Shown: positions 1-6,224, numbered from the stretch's first letter. The stretch is DNA of 9,659 nucleotides from an uncultured Clostridia bacterium (GCA_934180065.1 CAKPRA010000052.1:1-9659); one strand, 5' to 3'. Made by a program: numbers and translations. Notes: generated from the letters alone by a model not told the origin.

Positions 1-65
1 TGGTTAGCGATATATACCTCCAATACGGACTTGCACCGATTAGTTAAACGACATGCCTGTCGCAC
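1..65 (-). mobile_element. 5' end of a group II intron (class C-like), partial
   Basis: On the minus strand, position 65 begins GTGCGACAGGCATGTCG and continues through CTAATCGGTGCAAGTCCG. This is the form of the first bases and domain I start of bacterial group II introns: GUGCG at the 5' splice site, a GGCAUG segment, then GGUGNAAGUCC. Bacterial class C introns have this layout and typically insert just downstream of intrinsic terminators. Here the GUGCG end lies four bases after the T-run of a terminator and in the same orientation, which fits that habit. The rest of the ribozyme and any intron-encoded reverse transcriptase would lie left of the window. The call rests on recognising the 5' consensus; only 65 bases are visible. 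Confidence 0.8.
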
Positions 66-68
66 TAT

Positions 69-100
69 AAAAAAAGAGGAAGCATTGCTTCCCCCTTTTT
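69..100 (-). terminator. Intrinsic terminator of the 72-aa gene (and pfkA read-through)
   Basis: Minus strand: stem with core GGAAGC/GCTTCC, extended outward by G-U, G-C and A-U pairs, followed by a run of seven T. It lies 11 bases beyond the stop at 111. No terminator is seen between pfkA and the small gene, so it probably ends both transcripts. The group II intron starts right after its T-tract. Confidence 0.87.
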
Positions 101-110
101 CTTGTTAACT

Positions 111-329
111 TTAGTAGTAGAATATCATCATTTTTCTGATTTCTTCTGCTTTTTCTTTGGAACGAATTTCATCTGATCTCATTAAACGAATAAGAAAATT
201 TTTGTCCTTAAAATAATTCATGCTTTCTAACTCATCAAGAATCACAGATTCGTATCCTATAGATACTCTTAAATTCCGCTCCCATCTGACCAGCTTTTCG
301 TTAACAATTCTTTTCATAAGTTCGTTCAT
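111..329 (-). CDS. Small protein of unknown function, 72 aa
   Basis: I do not recognise this family. The start chosen is the ATG at 327-329, because AAGGAGG (337-343) sits seven bases upstream. A longer reading to 392 would run through the promoter and has no ribosome binding site. The product is highly charged, with many Arg, Lys and Glu, begins MNELMKRIVNEKLVRWERNL and ends in a tyrosine pair. It has no membrane segment or signal peptide and is probably mostly helical and cytoplasmic. It has its own consensus promoter directly after the pfkA stop codon and its own strong terminator, which argues for a real gene. Arginine codons are richer in CGN than in the neighbouring genes. Association with pfkA may be only positional. 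Confidence 0.7.
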   Translation of the reverse strand: MNELMKRIVNEKLVRWERNLRVSIGYESVILDELESMNYFKDKNFLIRLMRSDEIRSKEKAEEIRKMMIFYY

Positions 330-363
330 TTTTTTACCTCCTTGAAGTATTAGAACTAATAAT

Positions 364-392
364 ATTATAACATTATATATGAGATTTGTCAA
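364..392 (-). promoter_or_regulatory. Consensus sigma-A promoter for the 72-aa gene
   Basis: Minus strand: perfect TTGACA (387-392), 17-base spacer, perfect TATAAT (364-369). It lies directly against the pfkA stop codon (393-395) and gives a predicted start near 357, with a 5' UTR of about 28 bases that includes the AAGGAGG site. Confidence 0.8.
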
Positions 393-1538
393 TTAATCTC
401 CTAAACAAATTCCTATGTTTCTAGCAGTTTTTACTAAATCGTCATCCATATTTACTTTTCTTATGTTACTTTCTGCTGTATTTCCAGAAACAGCTCCTAT
501 TTTTTTATTATTTCCAACAACATCTTCTAATGATACACTATCTAATTTACCATTTTTCATTACAGTTAAAACATTAAATTTTCCCTCTATTGCAAGTTCC
601 ATAGCTTTTGCACCATATTTTGTTGATAAAACTCTATCAAAAGCAGTTGGTGTTCCTCCTCTTTGCATGTATCCTAAAACAGTACATCTTGCTTCCATTC
701 CTGTAAGTCTTTGTAGCTCTTTAGTAACTTTTTCGCCTACTCCTCCAAGTTTTGTATTATCAACACCTTCTCCATTGTTTCTAGTTTCTAATACAGAAAT
801 TTCACCATCTTTTGGTTTTGCTCCTTCTGCCACTACAACAATTGAGAAGTTTTTTCCTAATGATTTTCTTCGATTTATTTTTTCAACAACTTTATTTATA
901 TCATATGGTATTTCTGGTATTAAAGCAATATCTGCACCTCCTGAAATTGCAGATTCTAATGCAATCCATCCAGCATATCTTCCCATAACCTCCAATACCA
1001 TAATTCTATGATGTGTTTCTCCTGTTGTATGAAGTCTATCAAGAGCTTCTGAAGCAACAGAAACTGCAGTATTATAACCAAATGTAATTTCTGTACAAGC
1101 AACATCATTATCAATTGTTTTAGGTACTCCAATTACATTAATTCCTTTTAAAGAAAAATCTCTTGCAGATTTTTGTGTTCCATCTCCTCCAAGTGTAAAT
1201 AAACAATCAAAACCATCTTCTTTAATATTTTTTACACATATATCTGATAAATCTTTATATACAGTTTCTCCATTTTCATCAATTACTTTATAATGAAAAA
1301 CATTAGAGTTTGTTGATGAGCCAATAATAGATCCTCCCTTTGGTAATATTCCTGAAGCTCTATTATTTTCTGATGTACTTAATTTTATATAATCATTATT
1401 TAGAAGGCCTTTATACCCTTCTATAAAACCATAACATTCAATATTATATTTTTCTGCGGTTTTAACTATTGCTCTTATAACAGCATTAAACCCAGAAACA
1501 TCTCCTCCATTTGCTAAAATTGCAACTTTTTTAATCAT
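393..1538 (-). CDS. pfkA: 6-phosphofructokinase (PfkA family, Gly/Lys active-site type)
   Basis: Phosphorylates fructose 6-phosphate to fructose 1,6-bisphosphate, the committed step of glycolysis, in the cytoplasm. The 381-aa protein shows the N-terminal phosphate loop (GGDVSGFNAVIR, 11-22), GGDGT (117-121), PKTIDND (139-145) with the catalytic Asp143, the MGRYAGW motif (185-191) and the sugar-binding PEIPYD region (208-213). The two phosphoryl-donor positions, equivalent to 104 and 124 in E. coli PfkA, are Gly120 and Lys140. Classical ATP enzymes have Gly/Gly and pyrophosphate enzymes Asp/Lys. The Gly/Lys pair is that of the mixed-substrate group III, generally ATP-using in characterised members, so the donor cannot be settled from sequence. 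The protein is longer than the roughly 320-aa ATP-PFK. The start has AGGAGG eight bases upstream. Confidence 0.96.
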   Translation of the reverse strand: MIKKVAILANGGDVSGFNAVIRAIVKTAEKYNIECYGFIEGYKGLLNNDYIKLSTSENNRASGILPKGGSIIGSSTNSNVFHYKVIDENGETVYKDLSDICVKNIKEDGFDCLFTLGGDGTQKSARDFSLKGINVIGVPKTIDNDVACTEITFGYNTAVSVASEALDRLHTTGETHHRIMVLEVMGRYAGWIALESAISGGADIALIPEIPYDINKVVEKINRRKSLGKNFSIVVVAEGAKPKDGEISVLETRNNGEGVDNTKLGGVGEKVTKELQRLTGMEARCTVLGYMQRGGTPTAFDRVLSTKYGAKAMELAIEGKFNVLTVMKNGKLDSVSLEDVVGNNKKIGAVSGNTAESNIRKVNMDDDLVKTARNIGICLGD

Positions 1539-1575
1539 TTTTTGAATCCTCCTATAAAAATCAATTTATAATTGT

Positions 1576-1603
1576 ATTATATCAATAATATTATTTTTTA
1601 CAA
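1576..1603 (-). promoter_or_regulatory. Probable pfkA promoter
   Basis: Minus strand: TTGTAA (1598-1603), 16-base spacer, perfect TATAAT (1576-1581), about 37 bases before the pfkA start. It overlaps an oppositely directed candidate promoter (1597-1625). The region is very AT-rich, so chance matches are possible. Confidence 0.55.
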
Positions 1604-1625
1604 TATAAAAGTCTATATTTATAAT
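1597..1625 (+). promoter_or_regulatory. Candidate plus-strand promoter divergent from pfkA
   Basis: TTTACA (1597-1602), 17-base spacer, perfect TATAAT (1620-1625). The predicted start, about 1632, is at the foot of a perfect 10-bp inverted repeat. No plus-strand protein gene follows, so it may drive a small RNA. Confidence 0.4.
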
Positions 1626-1630
1626 AATTT

Positions 1631-1712
1631 ATTTAGCTGTTACTATTCACAGCTAAATATAAATTTAATCTAATAGAGTAGGATACTGCTCTGTATGGGC
1701 GACCAGCAAGGA
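1631..1712 (+). ncRNA. Candidate structured small RNA between ABC-F gene and pfkA
   Basis: There are two hairpins in tandem after the candidate plus promoter. The first is a perfect 10-bp stem, ATTTAGCTGT (1631-1640) with ACAGCTAAAT (1649-1658). The second is a 9-bp stem, ATAGAGTAG (1673-1681) with CTGCTCTGT (1686-1694), closed by a GATA loop. Its two imperfect positions are T-G in plus-strand RNA and would be mismatches in the minus strand. A GC-rich segment (GGGCGACCAGCAAGGAACG) follows, then TATTTTT. It matches no RNA family I can name. A remnant of a mobile element is an alternative. The 3' end is uncertain. Confidence 0.3.
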
Positions 1713-1830
1713 ACGTATTTTTAATATATATTCATATATCCGGCTTATAAAAAAACATTACCGTAATTTCGTTATTACTTTATAGTAACTATTTTAGATA
1801 CAGTATGTGTATATATTTAAACGCCTTGTT
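1713..1830. other. Intergenic stretch after the ABC-F gene
   Basis: No gene is seen. On the minus strand it holds a weak 5-bp stem (1775-1779 with 1784-1788) and, further on, a seven-T run (1749-1755), which together could be a poor terminator for the tsaC-ABC-F operon. It also has a 13-base sequence, TATTTTAGATACA (1790-1802), repeated at 4644-4656. Confidence 0.3.
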
Positions 1831-3759
1831 TTATTTTTCTATAAATGTTTGAAGTTTTTCCCATTCCTCCATATATTGATTTATTTGGTTATTAATTTCT
1901 TCAATTTCATTTTGAATCATTGTTAGCTTTTCATAATCACTATAAATCTCTTCATTTGTCAGCTGTAAATTTAAATCCTTTGATTTTTGCTCTAACAGCT
2001 CTAAATCTCTTTCAATTTTCTTTATTCTTGTTGAAGCTCTATTTTTTTCTTTTTGTAACAAATATGAATTATTTACTATTTTTTCATTACAATTATTATA
2101 TTTATTTTTACTATCATAGCTATTATTTTCATTTTTTTCTATATTATTACAATTCTCTAATAAACTTTCCTCATATTTTTCATAATTTCCATCAAAAAAT
2201 TTCACACCATCTGTAGAAAATACAAGCAAACTATCAGCTATTTTATTTACAAAAAATCTATCATGAGATACAAATAAAATTGTTCCATTATATTCCTTAA
2301 GCAATAATTCCAAGCTCTCTTTTCCTATAATATCCATATGATTTGTTGGTTCATCTAGAATTAATAAATTTGGACCTTTTTTCAATATTTTACACAATTG
2401 TAATCTGACTTTTTCTCCTCCAGAAAGCATACTTATTTTTTTGAAAACATCTTCTCCATAAAACATAAATGCTGCTAATGAGTTTCTTAACTCAGTTGTT
2501 GTATAATCAGGAAACTCTTCACTAAAATCTTCAAATACAGTTTTTTCTGAATTTAATAAAGCCATTTGTTGGTCAAAATACCCGATTTCAACATTATGAC
2601 CAAATTCAAACTCACCGCTAATTTTATCTATACTACCAACTAATGTTTTTAACAATGTAGATTTTCCAATTCCATTTTCTCCAATTATTGCAAGCTTCTG
2701 ACCTCTATATAGATTAAAAGAAACTTTCTGAATTGCCTTTTCATATCCAACTTCCAAATCTTTAACATAAATTACATCTTTACCACTTTGCTTGTTTATT
2801 AAGAAATTGGTTTTAAAAGTTGTCAAATCATATTTATTCGGAGCCTCTATTTTAATCATTCGCTCTATTTGCTTTAACTTAGACATTGCCATTTTTGCTT
2901 TTGTTGGTTTATATTTGAATCTAGTTACAATATCATTTAAACGCTTTATTTCTTTTTGCTGATATTCGAAATCCTTTAATTGTTTTTCATAATTTACCTT
3001 TTTTTGCTTTTCAAAAAAAGTATAATTTCCTGAATATTCTGTAATTTCTCCATATTCAATTTCATAAACTTTATTAACTATTTTATTTAAAAACATTCTA
3101 TCATGAGAAACTATAACTACTGCTTTTGGATATAATTTCAAATATTGTTCCAACCATTCTATTGTTGTAATATCTAAGTGATTTGTTGGTTCATCTAAAA
3201 GTAAGATATCCGGTTTACTAAGTAGTAATTTTATAAAGGCTATTTTTGTTCTTTGTCCACCTGAAAATTCACTTATTTTCTTATGTTTATCCTCTTCACA
3301 AAAGCCAAATTTTTTTATTGCAATTTCATATTCTTTTTTATATGTATAACCATCTAAAAATTCATATTTTTCCATTAATTTAGAGTATTCCAATGCCAAT
3401 TGTTCAGAATGATTTACTTGCATTTCTTCTATTAAATAATTAATTTTATTTTCTAAGTCAATAATTGGTTTATATACTTTCAATATCTCATCAATCATTG
3501 TAATTTGATCATTTTCAAACTCCATTTGCTTTAAATAACCAATTACAGGATTTCCTTCTCTGTAGATATTAAACTTGTCTTTGCCAGTCCCCTCTGTAAG
3601 TAGTTGATTATTTATAATAGCTTTTAATAGAGTTGACTTACCAGCTCCATTTCGTCCTATAATAGCAATTTTTTCTTTATCTTTTATTTCAATATTTATA
3701 TTTTCCAAAATTGTTTCAGCACCAAATTCTACTGCTCCATTTATTATTTTAAAATTCAT
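1831..3759 (-). CDS. ABC-F family ATPase (YdiF/Uup-like), two ABC domains
   Basis: Soluble tandem ABC ATPase without membrane segments. ABC-F proteins bind the ribosomal E site and act as translation factors or give ribosome protection against antibiotics. Domain 1 has Walker A GRNGAGKST (35-43), signature SGGQR (166-170), Walker B LLLDEPTNHLD (186-196) and a switch His (219). The interdomain linker is roughly 245-320. Domain 2 has GENGIGKST (360-368), LSGGEK (445-450), LLILDEPTNHMD (465-476) and SHDR (498-501). A low-complexity Asn-rich stretch (535-566) leads to a C-terminal coiled coil (about 568-640), as in YdiF and Uup; 642 aa fits YdiF. Nothing shows whether it is a resistance or a housekeeping member. 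It follows tsaC by 68 bases with no terminator, so the two are likely co-transcribed. The Shine-Dalgarno site is unusually distant (see 3764-3792). Confidence 0.95.
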   Translation of the reverse strand: MNFKIINGAVEFGAETILENINIEIKDKEKIAIIGRNGAGKSTLLKAIINNQLLTEGTGKDKFNIYREGNPVIGYLKQMEFENDQITMIDEILKVYKPIIDLENKINYLIEEMQVNHSEQLALEYSKLMEKYEFLDGYTYKKEYEIAIKKFGFCEEDKHKKISEFSGGQRTKIAFIKLLLSKPDILLLDEPTNHLDITTIEWLEQYLKLYPKAVVIVSHDRMFLNKIVNKVYEIEYGEITEYSGNYTFFEKQKKVNYEKQLKDFEYQQKEIKRLNDIVTRFKYKPTKAKMAMSKLKQIERMIKIEAPNKYDLTTFKTNFLINKQSGKDVIYVKDLEVGYEKAIQKVSFNLYRGQKLAIIGENGIGKSTLLKTLVGSIDKISGEFEFGHNVEIGYFDQQMALLNSEKTVFEDFSEEFPDYTTTELRNSLAAFMFYGEDVFKKISMLSGGEKVRLQLCKILKKGPNLLILDEPTNHMDIIGKESLELLLKEYNGTILFVSHDRFFVNKIADSLLVFSTDGVKFFDGNYEKYEESLLENCNNIEKNENNSYDSKNKYNNCNEKIVNNSYLLQKEKNRASTRIKKIERDLELLEQKSKDLNLQLTNEEIYSDYEKLTMIQNEIEEINNQINQYMEEWEKLQTFIEK

Positions 3760-3763
3760 TTTT

Positions 3764-3792
3764 TTACTGCATACAAATATGCATATCTCCTT
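3764..3792 (-). promoter_or_regulatory. Distant Shine-Dalgarno, hairpin and mini-ORF before the ABC-F gene
   Basis: Minus strand: AAGGAG (3787-3792) lies 27 bases before the ABC-F ATG at 3759. Between them is a perfect 6-bp hairpin, TGCATA-TTTG-TATGCA (3768-3783). If folded it shortens the gap to about 11 bases, a usable spacing. The same stretch encodes a six-codon mini-ORF, MHICMQ (3764-3784), whose stop lies four bases before the ABC-F start. Leader-peptide control is known for some ABC-F resistance genes, but here the site-to-ATG spacing for the mini-ORF is poor (2 or 14 bases). Confidence 0.45.
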
Positions 3793-3827
3793 ATTGTATT
3801 TAGGTTTTTGGCTATCCTATAACCACT

Positions 3828-4457
3828 TTATTTAATTTTATTTAACAGCTCTTCTTTTGTTATTTTTCCATATCTTAAAATATTGATTTCATTATCAACA
3901 ACTTTTACAATTGTAGACGAAAGACCCAAACAAGCCCTACCTCCATCAATTATTGCATCAACTTTACCATCAAAATCTTTTATTATATTAGATACTTCAA
4001 TTCCGCTTGGTTCTCCAGAAATGTTAGCACTAGGTGCAATTATTGGAAAATCAATTTTATTTAATATTGCATTAACTATTTTATGATTTGGAATTCTTAT
4101 TCCTATTGTATCATTTCCAGCTGTAAAATAATTGCCAAAATCATTTTTCTTTTTTAGTATTATTGTAAGCGGACCTGGTAAAAACTTATCAATTATTTTT
4201 TGCTCTATATCTGAAGTAATTTCTGCATATTTTTCTATTTCATTTTTGTTAGCCACCATTATATTTACAGCTTTCGCTCTAGGCCTATTCTTAGCATTAT
4301 AAACTTTATCAATTACCTCATTTGAAAGAGCATTTCCACCAATTCCATATACTGTTTCAGTTGGAAATATTATTAATCCATTATTTTTTAAAATTTTTGA
4401 AACTTCATCAAGCTCTTCTTTATCTATTTTTTCTTTCCAGTTATATATTTTAGTCAT
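3828..4457 (-). CDS. tsaC: L-threonylcarbamoyladenylate synthase (TsaC/Sua5/YrdC)
   Basis: Makes threonylcarbamoyl-AMP from threonine, bicarbonate and ATP, the first step of the t6A37 modification of ANN-decoding tRNAs. The whole 209-aa protein is one YrdC domain: PTETVYGIGGNA near the N-terminus, a KNRPRAK nucleotide-binding segment, FLPGPLTIIL, GIRIPNH, APSANISGEPSG and a closing GGRACLGLSSTIV. This is the short TsaC form without the extra C-terminal domain of Sua5. I start at the ATG at 4455-4457 because GGAAGGA (4467-4473) lies nine bases upstream. An in-frame ATG at 4502 would add 15 residues without a ribosome site. It is first gene of a probable operon with the downstream ABC-F gene; both act in translation. 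Confidence 0.96.
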   Translation of the reverse strand: MTKIYNWKEKIDKEELDEVSKILKNNGLIIFPTETVYGIGGNALSNEVIDKVYNAKNRPRAKAVNIMVANKNEIEKYAEITSDIEQKIIDKFLPGPLTIILKKKNDFGNYFTAGNDTIGIRIPNHKIVNAILNKIDFPIIAPSANISGEPSGIEVSNIIKDFDGKVDAIIDGGRACLGLSSTIVKVVDNEINILRYGKITKEELLNKIK

Positions 4458-4526
4458 ATAATCATTTCCTTCCGAATTATAATTTAGCATATTTATATAC
4501 ATTTATCAAGATAATATTCTATATAT

Positions 4527-4555
4527 AGTATAATAGTGATTTTGTAAGTATCCAA
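4527..4555 (-). promoter_or_regulatory. Probable promoter of tsaC-ABC-F operon
   Basis: Minus strand: TTGGAT (4550-4555), 17-base spacer, TATACT (4527-4532), giving a predicted 5' UTR of about 60 bases. A TATAAT at 4476-4481 is closer but lacks a -35 and would start transcription inside the ribosome binding site. Confidence 0.55.
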
Positions 4556-4657
4556 TTCGTAATTACTCATTTTTAGCTAACCCCAAAAAATATATACACT
4601 ATAGCTATTTATAACTATAATACTATGAATAGTAATTTTTACTTATTTTAGATACAT

Positions 4658-4710
4658 AAAAAAGAACCCTCCTTATTAAACAAATTTTGTCTAACAATTT
4701 GGGTTCACTT
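4658..4710 (-). terminator. Terminator of oapA, resembling an IS3-family end
   Basis: Minus strand: GAACC (4702-4706) pairs with GGTTC (4664-4668), then six T (4658-4663). An inner 6-bp stem (4681-4686 with 4696-4701) sits in the loop. It is the only clear terminator after oapA. The sequence TGAACCCAAATTGTTAGACA on the minus strand also resembles inverted-repeat ends of IS3-family elements, which often carry GTTAGACA, so it may be an old insertion-sequence end now serving as terminator. Confidence 0.6.
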
Positions 4711-4826
4711 CAAAAATCAAAAATTCCTTTTCTTTAAGTATTTATTTTAAATCAAAAAAGAGATTACTACTTATTTTTTAACCCCTTTATATAACTTTAT
4801 TATATGCTTGTCTAATCATCTTAATT
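4711..4826. other. Spacer between oapA and its terminator
   Basis: AT-rich, with several A- and T-runs. No gene, strong hairpin or convincing promoter is seen. Confidence 0.4.
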
Positions 4827-5381
4827 CTACTTTTCTTTTTTATTAAAGAAACTTAGTACACTACCTGTGAATTTTACGATTTTGGTAGAATTTCTTTGTG
4901 CAATTCCTTTTCCTATTGCCTTTCCACCAATTGTTAATGATGCAACAATTGCACTTATAATAAATTGTAAATTAAATTCTACATTTAACGCACTCGTTAT
5001 TTTCAATGCTATTAAAGCACTTATAGATCCACTAAGTACACCTGCAATATCTCCAATTACATCAGCACAAATGTTAGCAACTTTTGCAGAATTCTTTATT
5101 AATTTTAGTGAAGTTTTAGATCCTGATATCTTTTTTGCTGCCATTGCATTAAAGTCTGACTCCTTACCAACAGTTACAGCTACACCAATTATATCAAAAA
5201 ATATACCTATAAATATAACAAATAATAAAATAAAAATTGCTGGTATTATTGATAAACCTGTTATTGCTGTTGTTGATATGAATGAAAATATAATTGATAA
5301 TATAAATGCAGTGATAAATATTGTTATAAACCATTTAATTTCTGATGAATCTTTTTTCTCATTTTTTTTGCTATTTTTCAT
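4827..5381 (-). CDS. oapA: OLE-associated membrane protein OapA
   Basis: 184-aa membrane protein with a short Lys-rich N-terminus and about four hydrophobic segments (roughly 17-38, 44-70, 113-131, 137-152). Between segments 2 and 3 is a polar, conserved-looking region: FFDIIGVAVT (61-70), FNAMAAKKISGSK (77-89), LIKNSAKV (94-101) and CADVIGDIAG (105-114). This layout and these motifs match my memory of OapA, the integral membrane protein that binds OLE RNA and recruits it to the membrane. The gene lies 36 bases downstream of the candidate OLE RNA and in the same direction, the arrangement typical of ole-oapA. The ATG at 5379-5381 has a poor ribosome site: AGGAG (5398-5402) is 16 bases away, so expression may be low or structure-dependent. 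If the OLE call is wrong, it remains a DUF-type polytopic protein. Confidence 0.85.
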   Translation of the reverse strand: MKNSKKNEKKDSSEIKWFITIFITAFILSIIFSFISTTAITGLSIIPAIFILLFVIFIGIFFDIIGVAVTVGKESDFNAMAAKKISGSKTSLKLIKNSAKVANICADVIGDIAGVLSGSISALIALKITSALNVEFNLQFIISAIVASLTIGGKAIGKGIAQRNSTKIVKFTGSVLSFFNKKEK

Positions 5382-5417
5382 TTCTTTATTTATAGCTCTC
5401 CTAATTTATAATTTATA

Positions 5418-5978
5418 GGTGGTAAAATTCAAGTAAATTCTACGGTTTAGGTCTAGTTGAATTTCTCTATTTCCTACTAAACATTACTATTTAGCCGTTT
5501 CCATTTAAAGAAAATAATCAAAAGATTAATTGATTACCAGATTACCACTTAAATCCGTACTTTAATCCTTAAACTTTCATGCTTTCGCAAACACTCTAGA
5601 AGTTTTCCTTAATATGTTTAATCTATTACTAGTCTCTTTTGCAAAAGAAGTTTCATGACCAATATAAATAATTATTATTTGGCCAAATAATAATTACCTC
5701 AAATGTCAATCCCAGAACTCTCACTCAAGACAGGCTACGCTATATATTGTGTCTTGGCACTTTATATAGGTTTCACTTGAAAGTAGTATAAATTTCAAGC
5801 CTCCGCGACGATAGGGGATTATTATGTATGCCATTACATAATTCCCTATAATCTTACTTCCTGAAAACACACAAAACTGGCATTCCGCGCATCAACAAGA
5901 AACTTCAACGATGTGCCCTTTAGTGGATTTTTAGCCCCACCCTCATAGTAGATAACATAACTAGAATAATGCACCACC
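5418..5978 (-). ncRNA. ole: OLE RNA (ornate, large, extremophilic)
   Basis: This is a stretch of about 561 bases with higher GC than the spacers around it, with no ORF and many hairpins, between a promoter and oapA. Three long-range helices nest correctly on the minus strand: GGTGGT (5973-5978) with ACCACC (5418-5423), CTAGTT (5959-5964) with AACTAG (5453-5458), and CTACTA (5946-5951) with TAGTAG (5474-5479). Local stems include 5776-5782/5793-5799, 5726-5732/5750-5756, 5811-5816/5844-5849, a GAAA tetraloop hairpin (5580-5589) and a perfect 28-base palindrome (5669-5696). OLE RNAs are about 600 nt, lie directly before oapA, and form a membrane ribonucleoprotein needed for tolerance of cold, ethanol and other stresses in Halalkalibacterium. 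Size, ends, structure and the oapA neighbour all fit; the covariance model was not run. Confidence 0.85.
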
Positions 5979-5985
5979 GAATTTT

Positions 5986-6014
5986 ATATTAACATATATT
6001 ACCAAAAAATGCAA
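5986..6014 (-). promoter_or_regulatory. Promoter of ole-oapA
   Basis: Minus strand: TTGCAT (6009-6014), 17-base spacer with TG extended -10 element, TAATAT (5986-5991). The predicted start, 5978-5979, coincides with the GGTGGT that forms the outermost helix of the RNA, which supports both calls. Confidence 0.65.
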
Positions 6015-6043
6015 GTGACAAAAATGAACAATAATTTCACTTG
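6012..6043. repeat. Inverted repeat over the ole -35 region, possible operator
   Basis: CAAGTGA (6012-6018) and TCACTTG (6037-6043) form a 7-bp inverted repeat with an 18-base gap, and the left arm overlaps the -35 box. Related TGTCAC/GTGACA words recur nearby (6064-6069). No regulator can be named. A chance occurrence is possible. Confidence 0.3.
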
Positions 6044-6173
6044 TGTCGGTTTATCAAACATATGTCACACTTTACTACAAATTACTGCTTTATAAATATC
6101 TTCTGCGATTTACTAGCTCTAAATCATAATATTTATATCATCTCATAATTTGTTTTTATATATTTAGAATAAT
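6044..6173. other. Spacer between the rplT terminator and ole promoter region
   Basis: No ORF, RNA gene or strong hairpin is seen. It separates the ribosomal protein operon from ole-oapA, which appear to be independent units. Confidence 0.4.
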
Positions 6174-6207
6174 AAAAATACTACTTATAAATTTTAAGTA
6201 GTATTTT
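6174..6207 (-). terminator. Intrinsic terminator of infC-rpmI-rplT
   Basis: Minus strand: 10-bp stem AATACTACTT (6196-6205) with AAGTAGTATT (6177-6186), 9-base loop, followed by TTTATTATT. It begins 20 bases after the rplT stop. Confidence 0.88.
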
Positions 6208-6224
6208 CAAAATTTTAACCTAAA

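Noticed and set aside
330..392. N-terminal extension of the small gene to an ATG at 392
   Set aside because: It would overlap the consensus promoter and has no ribosome site; the ATG at 329 has AAGGAGG at ideal spacing.
415..1011. Long plus-strand ORFs opposite pfkA, and similar ones opposite the ABC-F gene, tsaC, oapA and the transposase
   Set aside because: They are antisense shadows of clearly recognised genes and have no ribosome sites.
5669..5696. The palindrome as an intrinsic terminator
   Set aside because: The stem is nearly all A-U, no T-run follows on the minus strand, and the long-range helices extend beyond it.
5418..5978. tmRNA, RNase P RNA, SRP RNA or 6S RNA
   Set aside because: No tag-peptide/tRNA-like ends, no RNase P core motifs, no SRP tetraloop region, and it is too long and not a single hairpin as in 6S RNA.
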